DNA of 64,000 bases from JAAYCI01 sp964371725 (GTDB lineage Bacteria; Bacillota; Clostridia; Oscillospirales; Ruminococcaceae): the NCBI GenBank assembly GCA_964371725.1, contig CAYJNQ010000003.1, positions 59,629 through 123,628 on the forward strand, written 5' to 3'. The translations under genes and the position numbers were made by a program. The notes under the pieces were generated by a model that saw nothing but the letters and a program-made list of their open reading frames with translations, was not told where the DNA came from and searched no databases. Of the stretch, positions 24,124 to 31,150 are shown piece after piece; the first letter of the stretch is position 1, and every line of letters starts with the position of its first letter.

Positions 24124-24187
24124 CTGTAAAATATAGGCGGCAACGGGCCGGTGGAAAAGCAGCGAGAGACTTGTGGAGGTGAATGGC

Positions 24188-25084
24188 ATGGCAAAACCGG
24201 TAAAAAACATATACAGCACCCTGTATGAGTGCCCCGTTGTGGAGCTGGCCGGCTATGCAGCGCGTCACCGCCTTGAGGGCGAGTTGCTTGCCTATTTGAA
24301 CTATGGTGGCAGCACGGGCAGCGCCAAAGACGCTTTGGCAGAAGGAATGCTTGCCCTGGCTGTGGAAAAGGGGCAACTGAAACCGCGCCAACCTGTGGTG
24401 GAGGCCTCCAGTGGAACCTTTGCCGTGGCACTCACCATTGCCGCTTTGCGCAGTGGGCACCCGGTGTATCTGGTGATGCAAGGCACCGTGCAGCCGGAGC
24501 GCCGGCAGTATTTTGCACAGCTTGGCGCACATGTGGTGGTGACAAACTATGTATACGGGCGCAGTGGCGCCCTTCAAAAAGCCAAGGATTTATGCGCGGA
24601 AAAGGGAGGCTACTTCGTTAATTATTTTGCAAACGACGACAACCCCGAATTCCATCGCCGTGTGACGGGACCGGCTATTTTAAAGGCGATGGACGGCGAA
24701 ATCGACACGGTGGTTGTGGGCGTGGGCAGCGGGGGCACGGTGTCCGGCGTGGGCGAATACCTAAAGGCCTGGGCCGGCAATGTTTGGATGGTGGCCGTGC
24801 AGCCGTTTGAATGCCAAAACCTAACGGGAGGCTATGCAGGCAAGCATGGCATAGCAGGCCTTGGTTCCGGTTTTATGCCGGATAATTACAACCCCTATAT
24901 TGTGGATGAAGTGGTGAGCGTGTCCACAGGGGACGCCCAAAAAACGGCGCGAGAGGTGCTGCTAAGCGATGCGGTGCCGGCCTCGGTGAGTTGTGGCGCT
25001 GTGCTGTGTGCGGCACGGCAGGCCATGAGCGTGCGAAAAGGGAAAGTGCTTTGCGTGTTCAATGGCATGAGCTTATATGAATAG
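24188..25084 (+). CDS. Cysteine-synthase-like PLP enzyme, divergent
   Basis: Fold type II pyridoxal-phosphate enzyme related to O-acetylserine sulfhydrylase. The PLP lysine is in GSTGSAKDAL, and the phosphate-binding loop is VGVGSGGTVSGVG. The family asparagine loop, normally SGNTG, reads SSGTFAVAL here, so a residue that normally contacts substrate or cofactor is replaced. The 298-residue length is usual. The ATG at 24188 has GGAGG eight bases upstream. No sulfur-assimilation gene is adjacent. A different beta-elimination or replacement reaction is therefore possible. Confidence 0.83.
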   Translation: MAKPVKNIYSTLYECPVVELAGYAARHRLEGELLAYLNYGGSTGSAKDALAEGMLALAVEKGQLKPRQPVVEASSGTFAVALTIAALRSGHPVYLVMQGTVQPERRQYFAQLGAHVVVTNYVYGRSGALQKAKDLCAEKGGYFVNYFANDDNPEFHRRVTGPAILKAMDGEIDTVVVGVGSGGTVSGVGEYLKAWAGNVWMVAVQPFECQNLTGGYAGKHGIAGLGSGFMPDNYNPYIVDEVVSVSTGDAQKTAREVLLSDAVPASVSCGAVLCAARQAMSVRKGKVLCVFNGMSLYE

Positions 25085-25100
25085 AAAACTGCTTAAGGGA

Positions 25101-25129
25101 TTGTATAAAAAAAAGAAATTTGCTATAAT
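25101..25129 (+). promoter_or_regulatory. Promoter of the 2-oxoacid oxidoreductase operon
   Basis: TTGTAT and a consensus TATAAT with a 17-base spacer and TGC before the -10. It lies 35 bp before the first start codon. Confidence 0.8.
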
Positions 25130-25163
25130 ATTTAGTCTAGCATTCAAAAAAGAGGTATGAGCT

Positions 25164-25850
25164 GTGCAATCGAAACGTGTAACCGTTTTTGCGGGCCACT
25201 ACGGAAGTGGCAAAACAAACCTTGCGCTCAACTATGCGCTGTGGCTTAAAAACAACTTTGAAGCGGTCACTTTGTGCGATTTGGACATTGTGAACCCCTA
25301 TTTTCGCACGGCCGATTTTAAAGAGCATCTGCAAGCGGAAGGGGTGCATCTCATCACGTCACCGTATGCAAATACCAACGTGGAATTTGTGTCTTTGCCG
25401 GCCGAGACCCAGTCCATTTTAGACAACCGCAATGTTCATGCCGTGGTAGACCTCGGCGGAGACGAGCGCGGTGCCTTGGCACTGGGGCGCTATGCAAAGC
25501 GTCTGGCTGAAGAGGATAGCGAAATGTTGCTGGTGATAAACCCGTTTCGCCCGCTAACGGCAACCCAAAAAGAGTTGCAAGAGGTGGTGGAAGAGATGGA
25601 AGCGGCCGCCAGAGTGCCGTTTCGTGGCATTGTGAACAATGCAAACCTGGGCAAGGACACACAGCTTTCCGACGTGCTGGAAAGCCTGCCCTTTGCAAGG
25701 GAGGCCGCACACAGTTTGGGCTTGCCGCTGCGGATGACGACGGTGACACGGGATGTGCTGAAAACGGATGCGGCATTGGCCGAAGAATTGAAGGCACAAT
25801 GTGACATTTTTGAACTGGATTTGTTTTTCAAACCGAACTGGGTGTTGTAA
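25164..25850 (+). CDS. P-loop ATPase preceding the oxidoreductase genes
   Basis: ATP-binding protein of the SIMIBI (ParA-like) class, 228 residues with a GTG start. Walker A is GHYGSGKTNLAL (about 11-22). LCDLDIVNPYFRTADFK follows as a conserved switch segment, then AVVDLGGDERGALALGRY. It is the first gene of the operon and ends 60 bp before the ferredoxin subunit. Context suggests a link to the oxidoreductase, perhaps in maturation or regulation. The sequence alone does not show the role. Confidence 0.85.
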   Translation: MQSKRVTVFAGHYGSGKTNLALNYALWLKNNFEAVTLCDLDIVNPYFRTADFKEHLQAEGVHLITSPYANTNVEFVSLPAETQSILDNRNVHAVVDLGGDERGALALGRYAKRLAEEDSEMLLVINPFRPLTATQKELQEVVEEMEAAARVPFRGIVNNANLGKDTQLSDVLESLPFAREAAHSLGLPLRMTTVTRDVLKTDAALAEELKAQCDIFELDLFFKPNWVL

Positions 25851-25910
25851 ATACACCCAAAGTGGAAAGAATATAGATTGAATAAGAAGGAAGGACAGAG
25901 GAGTTAAAGT

Positions 25911-26117
25911 ATGGCAAAGGTCAGTTTCAAACAAGACGCCTGCAAGGGCTGTGGACTGTGCGTAGAGGCATGTCCCAAAAAAATCGTGGTGCTCGACCAC
26001 GATAAAATCAATGCAAAAGGCTTCCACCCGGCCGCCGTCACCGACATGTCGGCCTGCATCGGTTGTGCGTTTTGTGCCACGATGTGCCCGGACGTTGTGA
26101 TTACGGTGGAGAAATAG
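25911..26117 (+). CDS. 2-oxoacid:ferredoxin oxidoreductase, ferredoxin-like delta subunit
   Basis: Electron-transfer subunit of 68 residues with two [4Fe-4S] cluster motifs, CKGCGLCVEACP and CIGCAFCATMCP. It passes electrons from the catalytic subunits to ferredoxin. It lies 15 bp before the alpha subunit in the classic delta-alpha-beta-gamma order of Kor/Vor enzymes. Confidence 0.95.
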   Translation: MAKVSFKQDACKGCGLCVEACPKKIVVLDHDKINAKGFHPAAVTDMSACIGCAFCATMCPDVVITVEK

Positions 26118-26132
26118 AGGAGGAACGAAAAC

Positions 26133-27191
26133 ATGAGTAAAAAAGTGTTGATGAAGGGCAACGAGGCCATTGCCGAAGGGGCCATCATGGCGGGATGTCG
26201 TCACTATTTTGGCTATCCCATCACCCCCCAAACAGAGATTGCGGCCTACATGGCCAAACGGATGCCCAAAGTGGACGGCGTGTTTTTGCAGGCCGAAAGT
26301 GAAGTGGCTTCCATCAATATGGTCATCGGGGCCTCGGGCGCCGGCAAACGCACGATGACCTCTTCTTCCAGCCCCGGCATCGCGTTGAAAAGCGAGGGGC
26401 TTTCCTATCTTGCCGGCTGCGATTTGCCGGCGGTGGTGGTGAACATTCAGCGCGGCGGGCCCGGCCTTGGCGGCATTCAGCCCTCGCAGGCCGATTATTT
26501 CCATGCGACCAAGGGTGGTGCCCACGGTGACTTTTATATGTTGGTGCTCGCGCCGAACAGCGTGCAAGAAATGCTGGATTGTTCCTATGATGCCTTCGAT
26601 TTGGCCGATAAATATCGCATGACTGTGATGATTTTGGGAGACGGTGTGTTGGGGCAGATGATGGAACCCATCGATATTTCGCCAAAACCACCCGTGGATT
26701 TGCCCAAAAAGGATTGGGCACTAACCGGTAGCGAAGGGCGAAAGAAAACCAACATTGTGAACTCCTTATACCTCACACCGGAAGAGCTGGAAGCGCTGAT
26801 TATGGAACGCTTCGAACGCTATGCCGAGGTGGAGGAAAACGAGGTGCGCTACGACACCTATCGGGCAGACGACGCCGAATACCTTGTGGTGGCCTATGGC
26901 GCGGCATCCCGCATTGCGCAAAACGCCATCGACGAAGCGCGCAACGAGGGCATCAAAGTGGGCCTGATTCGCCCGATTACCCTGTGGCCCTTCCCAAAAA
27001 AAGTGCTACGAGAAGCGGCCGATAAGGTGAAGGCATTTGTCGTGTGCGAATTGAGCATGGGGCAAATGATCGAGGATGTAAAATTGGCCACGGAATGCCT
27101 GCGCCCTGTGCACCTGTGTGCACATACAGGCGGCGTTTTGCCGGTGCCGAGTGAGATTGTTGCAAAAATCAAGGAGGCCGCCGGAAAGTAA
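26133..27191 (+). CDS. vorB: 2-oxoacid:ferredoxin oxidoreductase alpha subunit (VorB-like)
   Basis: Pyrimidine-binding half of a thiamine-diphosphate 2-oxoacid:ferredoxin oxidoreductase, oxidising a 2-oxoacid and CoA to acyl-CoA, CO2 and reduced ferredoxin, or the reverse. The 352-residue product starts MSKKVLMKGNEAIAEGAIMAG. It has GYPITPQTEI, AESEVASINMVIGASGAG, and a C-terminal transketolase-like domain (VGLIRPITLWPFPKKVL). Length and pattern best fit subunits named VorB (branched-chain 2-oxoacids), though 2-oxoglutarate enzymes look similar. Adjacent acyl-CoA synthetases fit a broad or branched substrate. Confidence 0.9.
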   Translation: MSKKVLMKGNEAIAEGAIMAGCRHYFGYPITPQTEIAAYMAKRMPKVDGVFLQAESEVASINMVIGASGAGKRTMTSSSSPGIALKSEGLSYLAGCDLPAVVVNIQRGGPGLGGIQPSQADYFHATKGGAHGDFYMLVLAPNSVQEMLDCSYDAFDLADKYRMTVMILGDGVLGQMMEPIDISPKPPVDLPKKDWALTGSEGRKKTNIVNSLYLTPEELEALIMERFERYAEVEENEVRYDTYRADDAEYLVVAYGAASRIAQNAIDEARNEGIKVGLIRPITLWPFPKKVLREAADKVKAFVVCELSMGQMIEDVKLATECLRPVHLCAHTGGVLPVPSEIVAKIKEAAGK

Positions 27192-27221
27192 GCGGTTTCT
27201 TCATAGGATGGAGAGAGTGAA

Positions 27222-27974
27222 ATGGCAATTGTATTTGAAAAACCGAAAGCTCTGGTAGATGTGAGCATGCACTACTGCCCGGGTTGCACACACGGCATCA
27301 TTCATCGTCTTATGGCGGAAGCAATGGATGGGCTGGATATTACGGGCAAGGCCATTGGCGTGGCGCCCGTGGGCTGCGCTGTATTTGCCTACAATTATTT
27401 CGACTGCGACATGGCGCAGGCCCCGCATGGCCGTGCACCGGCCGTGGCCACGGGCATCAAGCGCGCAAACCCCGAGAACATCGTGTTCACCTACCAAGGA
27501 GACGGAGACCTGGCCGCCATTGGCACGGCTGAAACCGTGCACGCGGCCACGCGCGGCGAAAACATCACGGTAATTTTCGTCAACAACGCCATCTACGGCA
27601 TGACGGGCGGCCAAATGGCACCCACCACACTGATGGGGCAAGTGACGCAAACCACACCTTACGGGCGCAGTGAAAGCGCAAACGGCTTTCCCATTCGTGT
27701 TAGCGAAATGTTGGCCACGCTCGAAGGGGCAAGCTATATCGAGCGTGTGTCTGTGGACACGGTGCCCAATGCAAAGAAAGCCAAAAAGGCCATTGAAAAG
27801 GCCTTTCAATATCAAGTGGAGGGCAAGGGCTTCTCGATGGTGGAGGTGCTTTCCACCTGCCCAACCAACTGGGGCGTAGACCCCGTGGAGGCACTTGGGT
27901 GGCTGCGCGAAAACATGATGCCGCAATATCCCTTGGGCGTTTTCAAAGATAAATATGCAAAGGAGGGCGTATAG
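27222..27974 (+). CDS. 2-oxoacid:ferredoxin oxidoreductase beta subunit
   Basis: Thiamine-diphosphate-binding subunit, 250 residues. CPGCTHGIIHRL is the N-terminal signature. The cofactor-binding GDGD...N motif is seen as YQGDGDLAAIGTAE followed by NNAIYGMTGGQMAPTT. The C-terminus (TNWGVDPVEALGWLRENM) matches Kor/Vor beta subunits. It follows the alpha subunit by 30 bp and runs into gamma with two intervening bases. Confidence 0.95.
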   Translation: MAIVFEKPKALVDVSMHYCPGCTHGIIHRLMAEAMDGLDITGKAIGVAPVGCAVFAYNYFDCDMAQAPHGRAPAVATGIKRANPENIVFTYQGDGDLAAIGTAETVHAATRGENITVIFVNNAIYGMTGGQMAPTTLMGQVTQTTPYGRSESANGFPIRVSEMLATLEGASYIERVSVDTVPNAKKAKKAIEKAFQYQVEGKGFSMVEVLSTCPTNWGVDPVEALGWLRENMMPQYPLGVFKDKYAKEGV

Positions 27975-27976
27975 AA

Positions 27977-28510
27977 ATGACAAAGAACCTATTGCTGGCC
28001 GGCTTCGGTGGCCAAGGCATTCTGTTTGCCGGCAAATTTATGGCCCTCCTCGGCATGGAGCAAGAGTACAACGTGTCTTGGTTGCCGTCTTACGGGCCGG
28101 AGATGCGTGGCGGCACGGCGAACTGCAGTGTCATCATCACAGACGAGAGCGTGGGCTCGCCCATTGTGTCGGCGCCGGACATCTTGGTGGCCATGAACCT
28201 GCCCAGCCTCGATAAATTCGAGCCGGCCATGCAGGCGGGTGGGGCTTTGTTTTACGATAGCTCCCTCATTACACGTGCATGCGAGCGAAGCGATGTGCGT
28301 GCCTTTGGCATTCCGGCCACACAGCTTGCCTCAGACAACGAGATGCAAAGCCTTGCCAATGTGGTAATGCTGGGCAAACTGCTATGTGAAACCGGCATGG
28401 CAAGCCTTTCCGAGGGGCAGGCGCTCATGCGCAAAATTGTGCCCGAGAGCAAGCAAAAACTGCTGGAGCTCAATTTCAAAGCACTGGAACTGGGTTTCAA
28501 CGCAAAGTAA
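27977..28510 (+). CDS. 2-oxoacid:ferredoxin oxidoreductase gamma subunit
   Basis: Gamma subunit, likely the CoA-binding part, 177 residues. The motifs LLAGFGGQGILFAGKFMALLG and SYGPEMRGGTANCSVIITDE are typical. It completes the four-subunit enzyme. The regulator gene begins 40 bp downstream after AAGGAGG. Confidence 0.95.
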   Translation: MTKNLLLAGFGGQGILFAGKFMALLGMEQEYNVSWLPSYGPEMRGGTANCSVIITDESVGSPIVSAPDILVAMNLPSLDKFEPAMQAGGALFYDSSLITRACERSDVRAFGIPATQLASDNEMQSLANVVMLGKLLCETGMASLSEGQALMRKIVPESKQKLLELNFKALELGFNAK

Positions 28511-28550
28511 TTTATTGCGCGGAAAATACAAAAAGGAGGAGAAGGAAACC

Positions 28551-29114
28551 ATGTCGAACTTGAACCGAGAAATTGGCGAACGCATAAAAGGCGTGCGCGA
28601 CATTCAAACCGTGTCCCAAGAGGAATTTGCAAAAAAAATAGGCATAGCCCCGGCGCTTTTGGCGCAGTACGAGGAGGGCAGTGTGGAGATTCCGGTGAGC
28701 ATTTTGCATGAAATCTCCTCCCATTACGACGTGAGCATCACAGAGTTGCTCACGGGCGAAAGCGAGAAGCTGTCTCTTTATTCCGTGGTGCGAAAAGGCA
28801 AGGGTGTGGGCGTGCAACGCCGCGAAGACTACGACTACCAGTCTCTGGCCTACAATTTTGCAAATCGCCAGCTGGACCCCTACCTCATCACGGTGGAGCC
28901 AAGGCCGAGCGAAGAACCCGTTCATATGGTGAGCCACAGCGGGCACGAATTTTTGTATGTGCTCGAGGGCTCGGTGTGTGTGTGTGTGTCGAAATATCAA
29001 ACGGTTTTGCACGAAGGCGACACCATATACTACGATTCAAGCTATCCGCACGGCATGAAAGCGCTGGACAATGCGGGGGCAAAATTGCTTGTAACCATCA
29101 CGGGGAGGGACTAA
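28551..29114 (+). CDS. XRE-cupin transcriptional regulator
   Basis: One-component regulator of 187 residues. An N-terminal helix-turn-helix (about 5-62, VSQEEFAKKIGIAPALLAQYE) is joined to a C-terminal cupin barrel (about 105-187, VSHSGHEFLYVLEGSVCVCV...YDSSYPHGMKAL). The cupin keeps histidines that could bind a metal or ligand. The ATG at 28551 has AAGGAGG upstream; the longer open frame starts inside the gamma gene. The stop lies two bases before the acyl-CoA synthetase start. XRE-cupin regulators are often found next to acyl-CoA synthetases and may sense an acid or acyl-CoA (inference). Confidence 0.92.
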   Translation: MSNLNREIGERIKGVRDIQTVSQEEFAKKIGIAPALLAQYEEGSVEIPVSILHEISSHYDVSITELLTGESEKLSLYSVVRKGKGVGVQRREDYDYQSLAYNFANRQLDPYLITVEPRPSEEPVHMVSHSGHEFLYVLEGSVCVCVSKYQTVLHEGDTIYYDSSYPHGMKALDNAGAKLLVTITGRD

Positions 29115-29115
29115 A

Positions 29116-30789
29116 ATGGCATTGGTACATCAGTATTGTAAAACAGATTTTGCATCTTATGAGGAATTTTTCGAAAATTTCAAGGTGGATATGCCGGAGC
29201 AATTCAACTTTGGCTATGATGTGGTAGACAAATTGGCGGCCGAGCAACCGAACAAAACGGCTTTGGTTTGGTGCAACGATTTGGGCGAGGAGAAAATTGT
29301 CTCCTTTGCCGAAGTGAAACGCATGAGCGACAAAATGGCCAATACGCTGCTTGCGCTCGGCATCCAAAAAGGCGATGCGGCCATTGTGATGCTGAAACGC
29401 CGTATTGAGTATTGGTACTTTACAATAGCCATGCATAAAATTGGGGCCATTCTCATCCCGGCAACCCATATGCTCAGCGTGAAAGATTTGGTGTATCGCA
29501 TCGAAAAAGCCGACATCAGCATGATTTTGGCTGTGAACGACGACGAACTGTGCAATACCATCGATACGGCTGTGGAGAAAACCGGAAGCAAGGTGCGCGT
29601 GAAAGCGGTTTTGCGCGGCGAAAAAGAGGGCTATTTGGATTTCAGTGCCCGCGTGGCCGGCGCTTCGGAGCATTTCGAGCGCCCAACCGGCGATGCGGCT
29701 GTAGACAGCCACGACATCATGCTGGCCTACTTCACCTCGGGCACAACGGGCCAGCCCAAAATTGTGGCACACGATTTCTTCTATCCGTTATGTCATATCA
29801 CCACGGCACGTTTTTGGCACGACCTAGATGAAAACGATTTGCACCTCACCGTGGCCGACACGGGCTGGGCCAAAACCAGTTGGGGCAAACTGTATGGCCA
29901 GTGGATTTGCGAGGCGGCCGTGTTTGTGTACGATTATGAAACGCGCTTTAAACCAAGTGACTTTTTGCGTTTGATAGACCAGTACAACATCACGTCCTTT
30001 TGTGCACCGCCCACCATTTACCGCTTCCTCATCAAGGAAGATTTAAGCAAATACAGCCTAAAATCGCTTAAAAAATCCTCTGTGGCGGGCGAGCCGCTGA
30101 ACCCCGAGGTGTACGACAAATGGCTGGAGGTGACGGGGCTGAAGCTGCGCGAGGGCTACGGCCAAACCGAATGCACGGTGCTGTTTGCCACAAACCCTTG
30201 GTGCGAGCCAAAGCCGGGAAGCATGGGCCTTGCCATGCCGCTTACCTGTTGCGCCATTTACGACGAGAACGACAAACTGTGCGAGGTGGGCGAAGAGGGC
30301 GAAATTTGCATGCCGGTGCCGGACGAAAAAAACCGGCCACTCGGTTTGTTCAAAGGCTACTACAAAGACCCGGAATTGACACAAAAAGTTTTGTACAACG
30401 GTATTTACCACACGGGAGACACCGCGTGGAAAGACGAGGACGGCTATGTGTGGTTTCGCGGGCGCAACGACGACATCATCAAAAGCTCGGGCTACCGCAT
30501 TGGCCCCTTTGAGGTGGAAAGTGCACTCATCGAGCATCCGGCCGTTTTGGAAACCGCTGTCACCGGCGTGCCGGACCCGGACCGTGGCTACAACGTGAAG
30601 GCCACGGTTGTGCTGGCAAAGGGCTATAGCCCAAGCGATGAGCTGAAAAAAGAGCTGCAAGAGCACGTGAAGAACGTGACGGCCCCCTATAAGTATCCGC
30701 GCATCGTGGAGTTTGTAACAGAGCTTCCCAAAACCATCAGCGGAAAAATTCGCCGGGTGCAAATTCGCGAGGAAGATACCCAAAAATAG
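29116..30789 (+). CDS. AMP-forming acyl-CoA synthetase
   Basis: ANL-superfamily acyl-CoA ligase converting an acid, ATP and CoA into acyl-CoA, AMP and pyrophosphate. The 557 residues include the P-loop YFTSGTTGQPKIV, GYGQTECTVLFATNP, the YHTGDTAWKDEDGYVWFRGR hinge, and the C-terminal catalytic lysine in PKTISGKIRRVQ. Pattern and length are those of the acetyl/medium-chain acyl-CoA synthetase group. It is the last gene of the operon, probably acting with the neighbouring oxidoreductase on the same acyl-CoA. Direction in vivo cannot be read from sequence. Confidence 0.93.
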   Translation: MALVHQYCKTDFASYEEFFENFKVDMPEQFNFGYDVVDKLAAEQPNKTALVWCNDLGEEKIVSFAEVKRMSDKMANTLLALGIQKGDAAIVMLKRRIEYWYFTIAMHKIGAILIPATHMLSVKDLVYRIEKADISMILAVNDDELCNTIDTAVEKTGSKVRVKAVLRGEKEGYLDFSARVAGASEHFERPTGDAAVDSHDIMLAYFTSGTTGQPKIVAHDFFYPLCHITTARFWHDLDENDLHLTVADTGWAKTSWGKLYGQWICEAAVFVYDYETRFKPSDFLRLIDQYNITSFCAPPTIYRFLIKEDLSKYSLKSLKKSSVAGEPLNPEVYDKWLEVTGLKLREGYGQTECTVLFATNPWCEPKPGSMGLAMPLTCCAIYDENDKLCEVGEEGEICMPVPDEKNRPLGLFKGYYKDPELTQKVLYNGIYHTGDTAWKDEDGYVWFRGRNDDIIKSSGYRIGPFEVESALIEHPAVLETAVTGVPDPDRGYNVKATVVLAKGYSPSDELKKELQEHVKNVTAPYKYPRIVEFVTELPKTISGKIRRVQIREEDTQK

Positions 30790-30792
30790 GGC

Positions 30793-30822
30793 TTGACAGA
30801 AAGTTTTTCATTGTGGTATCTT
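30793..30822 (+). promoter_or_regulatory. Promoter of the T-box transcript
   Basis: TTGACA, an 18-base spacer and TATCTT, starting three bases after the preceding stop codon. Transcription would begin just before T-box stem I. Confidence 0.6.
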
Positions 30823-30831
30823 ATATTTGAT

Positions 30832-31102
30832 ATCGTTAAATGCAACGACAGGGTATAAACCCCCGTTTGAACTCCTACAGAGAGCTGCCGGTGGCTGCAA
30901 GGCAGTGGAGGGCTTTTGGGTGGTGCTCCCCCTATAGCAGACAGCCCGAACAGGCAGGTGTTGCCTTGGTAAGGCTGTACGGGAACTCCCGTTACAGAGG
31001 GGCGCTTATACGGCGCATAAAGTGGGGGTTTTTGCCCCAAAAAGAGTGGTACCGCGGAAATTTTCGCCTCTTGTTTTTTTGAAAAACAAGAGGCGTTTTT
31101 TT
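30832..31102 (+). promoter_or_regulatory. T-box riboswitch with terminator
   Basis: tRNA-sensing leader. The stem I apical part has AGAGAG followed by CTGCC-GGTGG...GGCAG (about 30880-30905). The T-box sequence TGGTACCGCGG is at 31047-31057. A perfect 14-bp terminator stem (31065-31078 and 31082-31095) is followed by seven T residues. The TGGT bulge should pair with an ACCA tRNA end, so the cognate tRNA likely has A73. The specifier loop lies near 30919-30929. Its codon cannot be fixed by eye; GTG (Val), CTC (Leu) and GCT (Ala) are readable and compatible with A73. Uncharged tRNA should allow read-through into the fusion gene. Confidence 0.93.
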
Positions 31103-31150
31103 GCTTTAGAAAGAAAACAAAATAGCAACAACAAAAGAGAGGTTTTACAC

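Noticed and set aside
31022..31150. N-terminal extension of the fusion protein
   Set aside because: These codons lie inside the T-box and its terminator; the ATG at 31151 has a proper ribosome binding site.
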